A stretch of DNA of 64,000 nucleotides from Desulfobacter postgatei 2ac9 (GCF_000233695.2 NZ_CM001488.1:3377453-3441452); one strand, 5' to 3'. Shown: positions 55,418 to 64,000, counted from the first letter of the stretch. A program made the numbers and translations. The notes: generated by a model not told the origin, from the letters alone.

Positions 55418-58400
55418 ATGCAAAAAATTAAACAAGACGAAAAACGCGTGCTCGTCATTGGCGGTGGCGTTGGCGGCATCAAGGCGGCCCTTGATCTTTC
55501 CGAGTCCCGGAAAAAGGTCCTGCTCATTGATTCCGACTATGCCATTGGTGGATTAATGACCCAGCTGGACCGCACTTTTCCAACCAACAATTGCGATTTG
55601 TGTACAGTTTCTCCCCATCTGTCCGCAACAACAAGGGAAAAGTTTCTTCAGGTCAGCCCGATGACAGAGCTAACCAGCCTGTCCGGAGAGGCCGGTGATT
55701 TTACGGCCACATTAAAAACCGCTCCCCGGTTCATTGACATTGACAAATGTACAGCTTGCGGGGAATGTTTGAAAAAATTTCCAGAAGCCGTCCGCTTTAC
55801 CCCGGGACTTGACCCAAGGGCGCCTACCTGTATGCGGTATCCCCAGGCCACACCCTATGCTTATTCCATTGATATGGAAAAGATAGATGATGTGGAGGCG
55901 CTTAAGGGAGTTTGTAAGGCCGGGGCTATCATAGCCGATGACAGTGAACAGGAAATCCAGATTAAGGTCGCATCCGTTGTCTTAAGTGTGGGTGCAGAGC
56001 TGTTCGATCCGAGTGTGTTGGATAATTTCGGGGGCGGAAAATTTGCCAATGTGGTTACCGGCCTTGAATATGAACGGATTATGTCTGCATCCGGGCCTTA
56101 CCAGGGCAATCTGGTGAAAAAATCAGACCAGCAGCCGCCGAAAAAAGTGGCCTGGATCCAGTGTGTCGGCTCCAGGGGCATTAACCGGCACGATGTTTCT
56201 TACTGTTCTAGCGTATGCTGCATGTATGCCCTTAAAGAGGCCATGGTCACCAAAGAGCGTTTTGGTAAGGACATTGAAACCACCATCTTCTTTATGGATA
56301 TGCGGACTTTTGGCAAGGACTATGAGCCTTACTATAATCGCGCCAAAGAAGATTTCGGCATTCGTTTAATCCGTTGCAAGCCACATACCATCATTGAACT
56401 GCCGGATAAATCGCTTCAGATCACCTATGCCAAAGAAGAACTGTCAGCCATGATAAAAGAAGATTTTGACATGGTTGTACTCTCTACCGGTTTCAGGCCT
56501 ACCCAGAAAACCATTGATCTGGCCGGAACGCTTGGCATTGACTTGAACGAACACAATTTTGCAAAAGCCGGCACCATGGATCCTGTGACCACCTCTAAAG
56601 ACGGTGTATATGTTTGTGGTGTTTTTGAAAGCCCCAAAGATATTCCCGAAACCCTGGTTCAGGCATCTGCTGCGGCTTCCTTGGCAGGTGCGGCTATAGA
56701 GAGTGAGGAATGCGTTGAAGATGCAAGTCCGTATCCGCCCCAAAGAGATGTTGACGGTGAAGATCCTAAAATTGGTGTCTTTATTGTTGACTGTGACGGG
56801 GAAATCGGTCAGGCCATGGATATCAATAAAATCCTGGAAAATGCGAAAAGCAACCCTGACGTGGCAGTGGCAGAAGCGTTTAAACTCAGCTGTTCCTTTG
56901 AGGCTATGGAAAAGATTGAAAACCTGATCAAGGAACAAGCACTGAACCGTGTGGTTATTGGTTCCGGTTCCCCAAGGGTTCAGGAGATCATGTTCCAGGA
57001 TATGCTCAGACGCGCAGGGCTCAACCCCTACCTGCTTGAGCTTGTCAATTTGAGAGATCAGGCTGCCTGGGCGCACAATGACGCTCCGGCCAAAGCCCTT
57101 GAAAAAGCCTTCCAGCTGGTTCAGGTCGGTATATCCGGTGTCAGAAAAGCCAAAGCTCTGCCTGAAAATATACTCCCCACAAGCCAGAACGCCCTTGTTG
57201 TGGGCGGCGGAGTAACCGGTATGACGTCTGCCCTTGAACTGGCTGACCAGGGTACTTTTACCTACTTGGTGGAAAAAGCCCCGGTACTTGGCGGTCAGGC
57301 CCTGAACCTGTCCAAAACCATCGAAGGTGATGATGTGGCAGCCTTTGTCAAGGATCTTGTGAGCAAGGTGTCTGCCAATGAAAATATCAAGGTGTTCACT
57401 GATGCTGTCGTTGCAGAGCACAACGGCGTGCCCGGTCGTTTTACCACCGGCATTAAAACCTCAGCTGATGCGTATGAACAGATTGATCACGGGGTCACCA
57501 TCCTTGCCACAGGCGCAACACCCAACCGTCCTGCCGTGTATGGCCTCGGTGAGTTTGATAAGGTTATGACCCAGCTTGATCTTGACAGCATCCTTGAAAA
57601 CGATGAGAGCAAAATCAAGGCCATGGAACAGGTGGTTATGATTCAGTGTGCCGGTTCCAGGGAAGCGGACAACCCCAACTGCTCAAGGCTCTGTTGCCAG
57701 GCAGCCGTTAAAAACGCCCTGCGTCTTCTGGAAGTCAATCCTGACATTAATGTTTTTGTACTTTACAGGGATATCCGTACTTACGGATTCCAGGAAGATT
57801 ATTACAAAACAGCCCGGGATAAAGGTGTGAAGTTCATTCGTTTTGATCTTGATCACCGTCCCGTTGTCCGGGAAGAAGCAGGCAAGACCATTGTCCGTAC
57901 CCATGATTTTGTTCTGGGGCAGGATATTGATATTGAAGCTGACTGCGTGGCTTTAAGTACCGGTCTGGTTGCCAATTCTGATACCAACAAAGAACTTGCA
58001 CGTCTGTTTAATCTTCCTAAGACTGAAGACGGCTTTTTCTTAGAAGACCATGTGAAACTCAAACCCGTTGACATGGCCCTTCGCGGGTTCTTTGTGGCTG
58101 GTACGGCCCACTCTCCCAAGGTGATTCGTGAAAGCATCACCCAGGCCCATGCCGTTGCAGGCAGAGCCAGAACCATGTTGGCCAATAAAGAGATTACCCT
58201 AGGGGCTGCCTATGCCACGGTAGATCCGATTAAGTGTGCCGTCTGTCTGATCTGTGTCAGAGTCTGTCCTTTTAATGTTCCTTTTATCAATAATGAACGG
58301 CATTCAGAAATTAGTCCGGCCAAGTGTCACGGTTGCGGCATCTGTGTTGCCGAGTGTCCGGCCAAAGCCATTCAGTTAAGGGGCTGGGAAGATGACCAGA

Positions 58401-58441
58401 TGCTGGCTAAACTTGATGGTTTATTTGAGAGGTATAACTAA
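55418..58441 (+). CDS. hdrA: HdrA-type flavin Fe-S protein, duplicated two-module form
   Basis: This 1007-residue cytoplasmic electron-bifurcation-type subunit is built of two HdrA-like modules. Each has an FAD Rossmann motif (VLVIGGGVGGIKAALDLS near residue 10 and ALVVGGGVTGMTSALELA near 590) and a Cys pair region (CSSVCCMYALKEA and CSRLCCQAAVKNA). The first module carries a ferredoxin-like CTACGECLKK, and the C-terminus carries two 4Fe-4S motifs (CAVCLICVRVCPFN and CHGCGICVAECPAK). The following genes encode MvhD, MetV and MetF, so it should feed electrons for methylene-tetrahydrofolate reduction or, in reverse, C1 oxidation. A TAAGG site precedes the ATG. Confidence 0.93.
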   Translation: MQKIKQDEKRVLVIGGGVGGIKAALDLSESRKKVLLIDSDYAIGGLMTQLDRTFPTNNCDLCTVSPHLSATTREKFLQVSPMTELTSLSGEAGDFTATLKTAPRFIDIDKCTACGECLKKFPEAVRFTPGLDPRAPTCMRYPQATPYAYSIDMEKIDDVEALKGVCKAGAIIADDSEQEIQIKVASVVLSVGAELFDPSVLDNFGGGKFANVVTGLEYERIMSASGPYQGNLVKKSDQQPPKKVAWIQCVGSRGINRHDVSYCSSVCCMYALKEAMVTKERFGKDIETTIFFMDMRTFGKDYEPYYNRAKEDFGIRLIRCKPHTIIELPDKSLQITYAKEELSAMIKEDFDMVVLSTGFRPTQKTIDLAGTLGIDLNEHNFAKAGTMDPVTTSKDGVYVCGVFESPKDIPETLVQASAAASLAGAAIESEECVEDASPYPPQRDVDGEDPKIGVFIVDCDGEIGQAMDINKILENAKSNPDVAVAEAFKLSCSFEAMEKIENLIKEQALNRVVIGSGSPRVQEIMFQDMLRRAGLNPYLLELVNLRDQAAWAHNDAPAKALEKAFQLVQVGISGVRKAKALPENILPTSQNALVVGGGVTGMTSALELADQGTFTYLVEKAPVLGGQALNLSKTIEGDDVAAFVKDLVSKVSANENIKVFTDAVVAEHNGVPGRFTTGIKTSADAYEQIDHGVTILATGATPNRPAVYGLGEFDKVMTQLDLDSILENDESKIKAMEQVVMIQCAGSREADNPNCSRLCCQAAVKNALRLLEVNPDINVFVLYRDIRTYGFQEDYYKTARDKGVKFIRFDLDHRPVVREEAGKTIVRTHDFVLGQDIDIEADCVALSTGLVANSDTNKELARLFNLPKTEDGFFLEDHVKLKPVDMALRGFFVAGTAHSPKVIRESITQAHAVAGRARTMLANKEITLGAAYATVDPIKCAVCLICVRVCPFNVPFINNERHSEISPAKCHGCGICVAECPAKAIQLRGWEDDQMLAKLDGLFERYN

Positions 58442-58869
58442 TGAGCAATTTTGAACCTGAAATCGTTGCCTTCTGCTGTCATTATTGTGCATATACCGCA
58501 GCAGATATGGCCGGCACCAGGCGGATTTCATATCCGTCCAATGTAAAAATCATACGGGTGCCCTGCACCGGTAAAGTGGACGCCATTCACCTGATGAAAG
58601 CCCTTGAAAAAGGCGCTGACGGTGTATATGTGGCAGGCTGTCTGGAAGGGGATTGCCATTTTAAAAACGGCAATATTCGTGCAGCGGCCCACGTGGAAAA
58701 AATTAAAAAAACCCTGGAAGATCTGGGGTGGGAACCCGAACGTGTGGCCATGATGAATTTTTCCGCAGCTATGGGTGAAAAATTTGCCCAGGCCGCCGAA
58801 GAATTTACAGAAAAAATTAAAGCCCTAGGGCCAAGCCCAGCCAGTCAGGCAACAAGTCAGGCCGTTTAA
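58441..58869 (+). CDS. mvhD: MvhD-type hydrogenase/Hdr electron-transfer subunit
   Basis: This 142-residue [2Fe-2S] protein links HdrA to its electron donor or acceptor. Cysteines lie in FCCHYCAYTAAD, IRVPCTGKVD and AGCLEGDCHF, as usual for MvhD/FrhD-delta domain proteins. The ATG overlaps the hdrA stop (TAATG). There is no hydrogenase gene nearby, so its partner is the HdrA-MetVF complex. Confidence 0.92.
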   Translation: MSNFEPEIVAFCCHYCAYTAADMAGTRRISYPSNVKIIRVPCTGKVDAIHLMKALEKGADGVYVAGCLEGDCHFKNGNIRAAAHVEKIKKTLEDLGWEPERVAMMNFSAAMGEKFAQAAEEFTEKIKALGPSPASQATSQAV

Positions 58870-58979
58870 GAAAAGTGGCCGATGCAATTTTTGGATTTGT
58901 TGCATACACTTGTCTTGTCTAACATAATGAAAGAGATTTAATGGGTTATTTTTTATATAAAAATTTTGGAGATTAAAAC

Positions 58980-59672
58980 ATGATAACAGCAGAACAAAAA
59001 CCCCTGCAGGAAATTCTCGGGTACATTGCGCCCTATGAAAAAATACTTGTGGTCGGCTGTAACGAATGTGTTACCGTTTGTGCAGCAGGCGGCAGAAAAG
59101 AGGTGGGGCTTCTGTCTTCCGCCATTCGCCTGAACAGTGCCAAAGCGGGCAAAAAGATCGAAGTTCTGGAACACACCCTGGAACGCCAATGTGACCCGGA
59201 ATATGTTGACCAGCTCGCGGAATTCACCGGCCAAGTGGACGCCATTGTTTCCCTGGCCTGTGGATGCGGGGTTCAGACCGTTGCTGCCCAGTATCCGATT
59301 CCGGTTTTTCCGGGTGTCAATACCACGTTCATGGGCGCGTCCGAAAGCCAGGGCATCTGGGTTGAGCGCTGTATGGGTTGTGGTGACTGCATGCTGGGGA
59401 TCACCGGCGGCATCTGTCCTGTTGCACGATGTGCAAAAAGCATAATGAACGGCCCCTGCGGTGGCTCGCGCAACGGGAAATGTGAGATCAGCCCGGATGT
59501 GGATTGTGCATGGCAATTGATCTGGAATCGCCTGGTTGAACTGGGTCTCCAGGATCGGTATGAAGAACTGGTTGCGGCAAAGGATTGGCGGCCTGCCGGA
59601 GGCGGCGGTCCTAGAAAAATTATCAGGGAGGACTTGGCGTCATCCAAAATTATCACGGAGGACAATGCATAA
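58980..59672 (+). CDS. metV: MetV, Fe-S partner of methylene-tetrahydrofolate reductase
   Basis: This 230-residue protein has an N-terminal VVGCNECVTVCAAGGRKE segment and a C-terminal zinc/Fe-S-type module (CMGCGDCMLGITGGICP, then CAKSIMNGPCGGSRNGKCEI). This arrangement is typical of the MetV subunit that supports MetF in acetogens and sulfate reducers. The ATG follows GGAG. Its stop overlaps the metF start. Confidence 0.9.
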   Translation: MITAEQKPLQEILGYIAPYEKILVVGCNECVTVCAAGGRKEVGLLSSAIRLNSAKAGKKIEVLEHTLERQCDPEYVDQLAEFTGQVDAIVSLACGCGVQTVAAQYPIPVFPGVNTTFMGASESQGIWVERCMGCGDCMLGITGGICPVARCAKSIMNGPCGGSRNGKCEISPDVDCAWQLIWNRLVELGLQDRYEELVAAKDWRPAGGGGPRKIIREDLASSKIITEDNA

Positions 59673-60595
59673 TGAAAACTGAAAGCAGACTGGAAAAAGT
59701 ACTGGCCTCAGGCCAGTTGGCAGTAACCTCTGAAGTGGGTCCTCCCAGAGGCTGCAATGTTGATGTTATCAAAGAAAAAGCCAACATGATCAAAGATTAT
59801 GTAGACGGCATCAACATTACAGACAATCAGACCGCCATGGTTCGGATGTCCTCCATTGCCGGCGGCATCGTTATTAAACAAATGGGACTTGACCCCATTA
59901 TCCAAATGGTATCCCGGGACAGAAACCGTCTTGCCATGCAGTCTGACATCCTTGGTGCTTATGCCCTTGGTTGCAACACCATGCTTTGCCTCTCCGGAGA
60001 TCATCCTCAGTTTGGCGACCACCCCATGGCAAAACCCGTGTATGACATTGACTCCATAAACATGATTAAAATGGTCAAAGATATGCGGGATGAAGGCAAG
60101 TTCCAGGGGGGAGCAGATATCACGGAACCGCCCAAAATGTTCATTGGTGCGGCTGCCAACCCCTTTGCCGATCCCTTTGAACTGCGTGTTATGCGCCTGG
60201 CCAAGAAAGTGGCTGCCGGCGTGGATTTCATTCAGACCCAGTGTATCTTTAACACAGCTAAGTTTGAAGAGTGGATGAAACAGGTGGTTGATCGTGGCCT
60301 GGATGAAAAAGTGGCTATCCTTGCCGGTATCACGCCTATGAAATCCCTTGGTATGGCCAAATACATGAAGAGCAAGGTACCCGGTATGGATATACCTGAT
60401 GAGGTTATCGACCGTCTTGCCGGTGTGGATAAAGAAAAACAAGCCGAAGAAGGCATCAAGATGGCTATTGAGCAGATGCAACGCCTCAAGGAATGCAAAG
60501 GCGTAAAAGGTTTCCATATTATGGCCATTGAATGGGAACAAAAGGTTCCTGAGCTGGTCAAAGGTGCGGGGCTTTACCCCAGACCTGAGGTTTAA
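59672..60595 (+). CDS. metF: Methylene-tetrahydrofolate reductase MetF
   Basis: This 307-residue flavin TIM-barrel enzyme interconverts methylene- and methyl-tetrahydrofolate, the last C1 step on the methyl branch of the Wood-Ljungdahl pathway. Visible parts are TSEVGPPRGCNVDVI with the catalytic Glu, GCNTMLCLSGDHP, the FIGAAANPFADP loop and the substrate region FIQTQCIFN. The ATG overlaps the metV stop behind GGAGG. A terminator follows at 60663-60708. No separate folate methyltransferase is in the window. Confidence 0.95.
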   Translation: MKTESRLEKVLASGQLAVTSEVGPPRGCNVDVIKEKANMIKDYVDGINITDNQTAMVRMSSIAGGIVIKQMGLDPIIQMVSRDRNRLAMQSDILGAYALGCNTMLCLSGDHPQFGDHPMAKPVYDIDSINMIKMVKDMRDEGKFQGGADITEPPKMFIGAAANPFADPFELRVMRLAKKVAAGVDFIQTQCIFNTAKFEEWMKQVVDRGLDEKVAILAGITPMKSLGMAKYMKSKVPGMDIPDEVIDRLAGVDKEKQAEEGIKMAIEQMQRLKECKGVKGFHIMAIEWEQKVPELVKGAGLYPRPEV

Positions 60596-60662
60596 CCACA
60601 ACATACTGGTGTAGCTGTTTTTGCCGATACAAGGTAGATCCGCTATATAGATTTATAAAATA

Positions 60663-60708
60663 AAAACAGACCGGGCAGAATTTATTGTCCGGTCTGTTTT
60701 TTATTTTA
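60663..60708 (+). terminator. Rho-independent terminator of the hdrA-mvhD-metVF operon
   Basis: Twelve-base perfect arms (AAAACAGACCGG and CCGGTCTGTTTT) with a 14-base loop are followed by a long T-run. It lies 67 bases past metF. Confidence 0.93.
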
Positions 60709-60786
60709 TATGAATATGGTATTTATATATCATATGAAAAAAGGTTTATATAAAACAATAGATATAGTTCAAGGAGTTGTTTTTTA

Positions 60787-61203
60787 ATGGAAAGCCAGGA
60801 TTTTTGGAACGTTCACTCTCTTACATTAATTGAAATGGCCTACGAATCAAGTTCCAGAGAGCGGATTGACAATCCGGATGGATATGGAACCCGGACTGGG
60901 GTATGTGGAGACACTGTAGAGTTCTTTATCATGGTTGACGACAATAATTGCCTTAGTTCTATTTCCTTTGACTTCAACGGCTGCGTATATACGGCAGCAT
61001 GTTGCAATACAGTGGTACACCTGGCCCAGGGGCATTCCGTTGATAATGTTTGGAATATTACTGACGATATGGTGAAAGCCTATCTTCAGACCTTGCCTGA
61101 AGACCATTATCATTGCGCCGAACTTTGTGTTGGTGCTTTTTATCTGGCATTGACCGACTACCAGAATAAAAGATCAATGAAAAAAAGTTGTAAACAGGTT
61201 TAA
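60787..61203 (+). CDS. IscU/NifU-N-type Fe-S scaffold-like protein
   Basis: This 138-residue protein is similar to the IscU scaffold. Cluster ligands are in TGVCGDTVEF, NGCVYTAACCNT and HCAELCVGAF. The usual LPPVK chaperone-binding motif is not seen, so it may be a specialised scaffold. An AAGGAG site lies ten bases before the ATG. An inverted repeat follows it. Confidence 0.85.
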   Translation: MESQDFWNVHSLTLIEMAYESSSRERIDNPDGYGTRTGVCGDTVEFFIMVDDNNCLSSISFDFNGCVYTAACCNTVVHLAQGHSVDNVWNITDDMVKAYLQTLPEDHYHCAELCVGAFYLALTDYQNKRSMKKSCKQV

Positions 61204-61268
61204 TTTTTTCTTTGTAGCATCTCGTAATAGCGCTTTATCAAGCAATAATATGTGAAACTGCATTCAGG

Positions 61269-61304
61269 CACCATAATGTTTCAGATAAACATTATGGTGT
61301 TTGA
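61269..61304 (+). terminator. Hairpin after the IscU-like gene
   Basis: Perfect 13-base arms (CACCATAATGTTT and its complement) flank a five-base loop. The T-run after it is short and broken. It is a probable terminator 65 bases past the stop. Confidence 0.6.
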
Positions 61305-61367
61305 GTATTTGACAATCATAAAACTATTATTAACATAGAAACCATATAAAAATTCGGGAGATTGCAT

Positions 61368-61754
61368 ATGGCCAAAAAAATGACCATTTCTGATGCCGTT
61401 GAGGTGTTTGATTTATATGACCTGTATGAAGAAATTATTGACGCTTATGAAGCCGATTTCTATACCCGGTCCGAGATGGAAGCCGATCTTAGGGACCTGA
61501 TTGAAGAACACGATGAAATCTATGAGTTTTCCGCAGATGAGGATGACGGTTATGCTGAAAGCTTTGAACGTAATCTCAAAGAGGCCATTAGTATGATTTT
61601 CGATGATCACGGGCTTGATCTCGATCTTGATGATCAGTTCATGGATGAGGATGATATTGATGTGTATGATGATGAACCCATGGTCGGCACTCCTGTTCGG
61701 GATGAAGATGAAGATGAAGATGCTTTTGGGGAAGACGAAGATGAAATGTTTTAA
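61368..61754 (+). CDS. Highly acidic hypothetical protein
   Basis: This 128-residue protein of unknown function begins with an amphipathic helical part (DAVEVFDLYDLYEEIIDAYE, then ADLRDLIEEHDEIYEF) and ends in about 40 residues that are mostly Asp and Glu. The tail may bind metal or basic proteins or may mimic DNA. The ATG at 61368 follows GGGAG at seven bases. An upstream TTG is less likely. It is followed by the MBL-fold gene after 17 bases. Confidence 0.7.
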   Translation: MAKKMTISDAVEVFDLYDLYEEIIDAYEADFYTRSEMEADLRDLIEEHDEIYEFSADEDDGYAESFERNLKEAISMIFDDHGLDLDLDDQFMDEDDIDVYDDEPMVGTPVRDEDEDEDAFGEDEDEMF

Positions 61755-61771
61755 GATAAAGGACTGAGTGT

Positions 61772-62473
61772 TTGGATATTCAACAGTTTAAATACGGTGC
61801 AGACAATCTGGGTTACCTGATTTACAGCGAAAAATTCTGCATTGCCATCGACCCTGGGGCCCCGGATGACATGGCAAAATTTGCCATAGAAAAAAACATT
61901 CCCATTGACATTGTCACCAATACCCACAACCATGCCGACCACACTAAGGGAAACAGTGCCCTTTTAAAGAAAACTAACGCGCGTTTTATTGACTGTACAA
62001 CGCTTTCACAGGGACAGGTTCTTGACCTTAAAGATGCAACCGGACTTGAGGTCATGCTGACCCCCGGGCATACCATGGATTCCCTTTGTTTCAAAGGAGA
62101 TGGGTTTATTGTAACCGGTGATACGTTATTCAACGCCACGGTCGGCAATTGTTTTTCAGGGGATCTTGAATCTTTTTTTAATTCTTTAAAGCAGTTGATG
62201 GCCCTGCCCGGCAATACTCTGGTTTATGCCGGACACGATTATGTTCTTCAGTCTTTAAAGTATGCCAAAATTATTGAACCGAATAACCCGAATTTGAACG
62301 GGTATGCGGCTGCATATAATCCGGATCATGTTGTTTCCCGTCTGTCTGAAGAACTTAAGGTAAACCCCTATCTGCGTTTTAATACCTCATCCATGATTGA
62401 ACGGCTTAAAGAAAAAAATTTGCCAAGAGAAACTCAATTCCAAAGATTTTCTTCTGTTATGGAAGTATTCTAA
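61772..62473 (+). CDS. MBL-fold metallo-hydrolase (glyoxalase II-like)
   Basis: This 233-residue zinc hydrolase of the glyoxalase II subgroup has the metal motif TNTHNHADHTKG, further ligands in LTPGHTMDS and VTGDTLF, and the late His in VYAGHDY. It probably hydrolyses a thioester such as S-lactoylglutathione or an analogue, but bacteria of this kind often lack glutathione, so the substrate is open. A TTG start follows AAGGAC. Confidence 0.88.
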   Translation: MDIQQFKYGADNLGYLIYSEKFCIAIDPGAPDDMAKFAIEKNIPIDIVTNTHNHADHTKGNSALLKKTNARFIDCTTLSQGQVLDLKDATGLEVMLTPGHTMDSLCFKGDGFIVTGDTLFNATVGNCFSGDLESFFNSLKQLMALPGNTLVYAGHDYVLQSLKYAKIIEPNNPNLNGYAAAYNPDHVVSRLSEELKVNPYLRFNTSSMIERLKEKNLPRETQFQRFSSVMEVF

Positions 62474-62489
62474 CTATTCGGTTAAAAAA

Positions 62490-63329
62490 TTGCTTGATAA
62501 AAATAAAAAGCCGACAGCCTGTCATTCTGATCCGGGTTTTGCTCTGGGGCGACATATTACCATTGAATATTACGATTGCGCATCCGACGTCCTGCTTGAC
62601 AAGAACGGGGTAGAATCAATCCTGCTTAGGGCTGCCCGGGAAAGCGGGGCAAAAATTGTCAGCAGTTCCTTTCATCAGTTTGAACCCCAGGGAGTCTCCG
62701 GGGTCGTGATTATTGCAGAATCTCATTTTACGGTTCATGCCTGGCCTGAGCATAATTATGCAGCAGTAGATATTTTTACATGTGCTGATAATATTGATCT
62801 GGATACAGCCATTCATTCCATCAAAGTACAATTTTCATCCCAGCGGTTCTTTATCTCTTCGGATCAAAACAGGGGGATACTGCAGCCTATGCTCGGAAGC
62901 TGTATGGCAAACAGTGATGAAAAGGTGATGGATAGGAGAACACTTCCCATGGCCTGGAAAAAAGTGTGTGAAAACACAAATCCCTGGGGAATGTCCACAT
63001 CCGTTGATGTATATGACTGCAGTTCTGATATGATAAAAGATCCGGACTGTATAAAAAAAATTGTCAGCAGGCTGTGTGAAAAGCTTGGTATTGTTGACAC
63101 GGAAAATATATCTTCGGTTCATTATGATGAAACCGAAACGGCTGCCGGTTTCTCCATGACACGATCCATTCAAACCTCCGGGATATCGGGGTATTTTGCC
63201 CATGCAACCCATACCGCATATCTGGATATTTTTTCCTGTAATACATATGAGCCCCGTGAATTGGCAGAATTTGCTCTGTCATATTTTGGGGGTAGCCACT
63301 ACAAGATGCGGGTGGCTTTAAGACAATAG
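62490..63329 (+). CDS. speD: S-adenosylmethionine decarboxylase, tandem-domain form
   Basis: This protein of about 279 residues makes decarboxylated SAM for spermidine synthesis. The first domain has the self-cleavage site AESHFTVHAWPE (the Ser becomes the pyruvoyl group) and the Cys in AAVDIFTC. The second domain repeats the fold (YFAHATHTAYLDIFSC) but lacks the Glu-Ser cleavage site. This fused active-plus-inactive design resembles eukaryotic AdoMetDC. The start is not clear. TTG at 62490 is chosen because it lies after the MBL stop. The frame is open further upstream. speE follows 34 bases downstream. Confidence 0.82.
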   Translation: MLDKNKKPTACHSDPGFALGRHITIEYYDCASDVLLDKNGVESILLRAARESGAKIVSSSFHQFEPQGVSGVVIIAESHFTVHAWPEHNYAAVDIFTCADNIDLDTAIHSIKVQFSSQRFFISSDQNRGILQPMLGSCMANSDEKVMDRRTLPMAWKKVCENTNPWGMSTSVDVYDCSSDMIKDPDCIKKIVSRLCEKLGIVDTENISSVHYDETETAAGFSMTRSIQTSGISGYFAHATHTAYLDIFSCNTYEPRELAEFALSYFGGSHYKMRVALRQ

Positions 63330-63363
63330 ATTGGGAATCGATAGGCTGTTACGGAATAGATAA

Positions 63364-64000
63364 ATGACAAATTCAGGCAATATACATAAAGGCTGGTTTT
63401 CAGAAATTTGCCCCATGTGGGAGGGCATTGCCGTTTCCTTGAAGGTGGAAAAGCTTCTTTACAGTAAAAAAAGCAGGTTTCAGCAAATTGACCTTTATCA
63501 GACCCGTTCCCACGGCCGGATGCTGGTGCTTGACGGTATTATTCAGTTAACGGAACAAGATGAGTTCAGTTACCATGAAATGATGGCGCACCTGCCGCTG
63601 TTATCCCACCCAAACCCTGAACATGTGCTTGTTGTCGGTGGGGGAGACGGCGGTGTTTTGCGTGAGATTAATCGTCATGATGATGTCCGCTTTATTGATT
63701 TTTGTGAAATTGATCAAGAGGTTGTTAATGTTTCAAAACAATTTCTGCCATCCATAGCTTGTGGATTTAACGACCCCAGGGTTACTGTTCATATAAGAGA
63801 CGGGGCCGCCTTTGTCCGGGAATGCTCTGGTTGTTATGATGTCATTATTGTTGATTCCTCGGACCCGGTTGGCCCTGGAGAAATTTTGTTTAAAAGTCAG
63901 TTCTACCGGGATTTAAAGCATGCGCTTAAGCCCGGTGGTCTGATTGCCACCCAGGGCGAAAACTTTTTCCTTCATCCGGACTGGGTTGAAAAACTGATGG
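63364..64000 (+). CDS. speE: Spermidine synthase (3' end beyond window)
   Basis: The first 212 codons of a polyamine aminopropyltransferase are present. SpeE joins the aminopropyl group from decarboxylated SAM to putrescine. It shows the N-terminal beta domain (SRFQQIDLYQTRSHGRMLVL), the active-site strand with YHEMMAHLPL, the SAM loop VVGGGDGGVLREI, the acidic ends EIDQEVV and RDGAAF, and VDSSDPVGPGE. The ATG at 63364 follows GGAATAG. The frame is open to the last base. Confidence 0.93.
   Translation, partial: MTNSGNIHKGWFSEICPMWEGIAVSLKVEKLLYSKKSRFQQIDLYQTRSHGRMLVLDGIIQLTEQDEFSYHEMMAHLPLLSHPNPEHVLVVGGGDGGVLREINRHDDVRFIDFCEIDQEVVNVSKQFLPSIACGFNDPRVTVHIRDGAAFVRECSGCYDVIIVDSSDPVGPGEILFKSQFYRDLKHALKPGGLIATQGENFFLHPDWVEKLM

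Noticed and set aside
56444-57421. 325-codon open frame antisense to hdrA
   Set aside because: It lies wholly within a well-supported gene with three-base codon structure on the other strand and has no domain similarity.
59708-60604. 298-codon open frame antisense to metF
   Set aside because: It is a shadow of metF with a His-rich, low-plausibility composition and no similarity.

Overview
The window reads as a chromosomal segment of a strictly anaerobic Desulfobacterota bacterium, most likely a Desulfobacteraceae-type sulfate reducer with a Wood-Ljungdahl (C1) pathway. Evidence is the HdrA-MvhD-MetV-MetF cluster, a stand-alone HdrC/TmcB-like Fe-S oxidoreductase, a 2-hydroxyacyl-CoA-dehydratase-type (double-cubane) reductase with its ATPase activator, IscA/IscU-like proteins and many two-component and sigma-54 regulators. 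The genus is inferred from gene content only. No rRNA, tRNA or CRISPR array was seen.

Region by region. 1-9.7 kb: a chemotaxis/phosphorelay cluster on the minus strand (sigma-54 activator, receiver protein, CheW, MCP, hybrid kinase, CheA cut by the window edge) with a sigma-54-type promoter ahead of the receiver gene. 10-19.3 kb: DUF374 acyltransferase, double-cubane reductase pair, Fe-S oxidoreductase, RelE-like orphan, IscA-like protein, then a plus-strand trio of zinc ribbon, SNF2/RapA-type helicase and an unknown overlapping partner. 19.3-27.6 kb: periplasmic-sensor hybrid kinase, an internally deleted Uma2 gene, DacA, Tex and a GroEL without GroES. 28-32 kb: four-gene operon of lysine 2,3-aminomutase, two ATP-grasp ligases and a GNAT acetyltransferase behind a textbook sigma-54 promoter. 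This is the best candidate for an undescribed biosynthetic system. 32-35.4 kb: Lon and Mrp.

35.4-52 kb is a stress-gene and mobile-element graveyard. Live genes (Hsp20, CBM48 protein, a small-gene cluster, a serine recombinase, Uma2, a PAS-LuxR regulator, a UDPGP-like protein) lie among many broken ones: DnaK, a second Hsp20, an Mrp 5' end, CheB/CheR-PAS, GlgA, PiT, XerC, type III restriction, an AlbA_2 protein with two frameshifts, and IS4 and ISAs1 transposases. Four copies of a roughly 90-110 bp element that looks like a sigma-32 heat-shock promoter module tie several of these together. A roughly 300 bp direct duplication brackets the small-gene cluster at 40.5-45.3 kb.

52-64 kb returns to intact core genes: FmdB-type zinc ribbon, AF1514-like protein, class IV aminotransferase, CysZ/EI24-like membrane protein overlapping a bacterial cereblon (CULT-domain) protein, the HdrA-MvhD-MetVF operon with a strong terminator, an IscU-like scaffold, an acidic protein, an MBL hydrolase, and polyamine genes (a tandem-domain SpeD followed by SpeE, cut by the window end).
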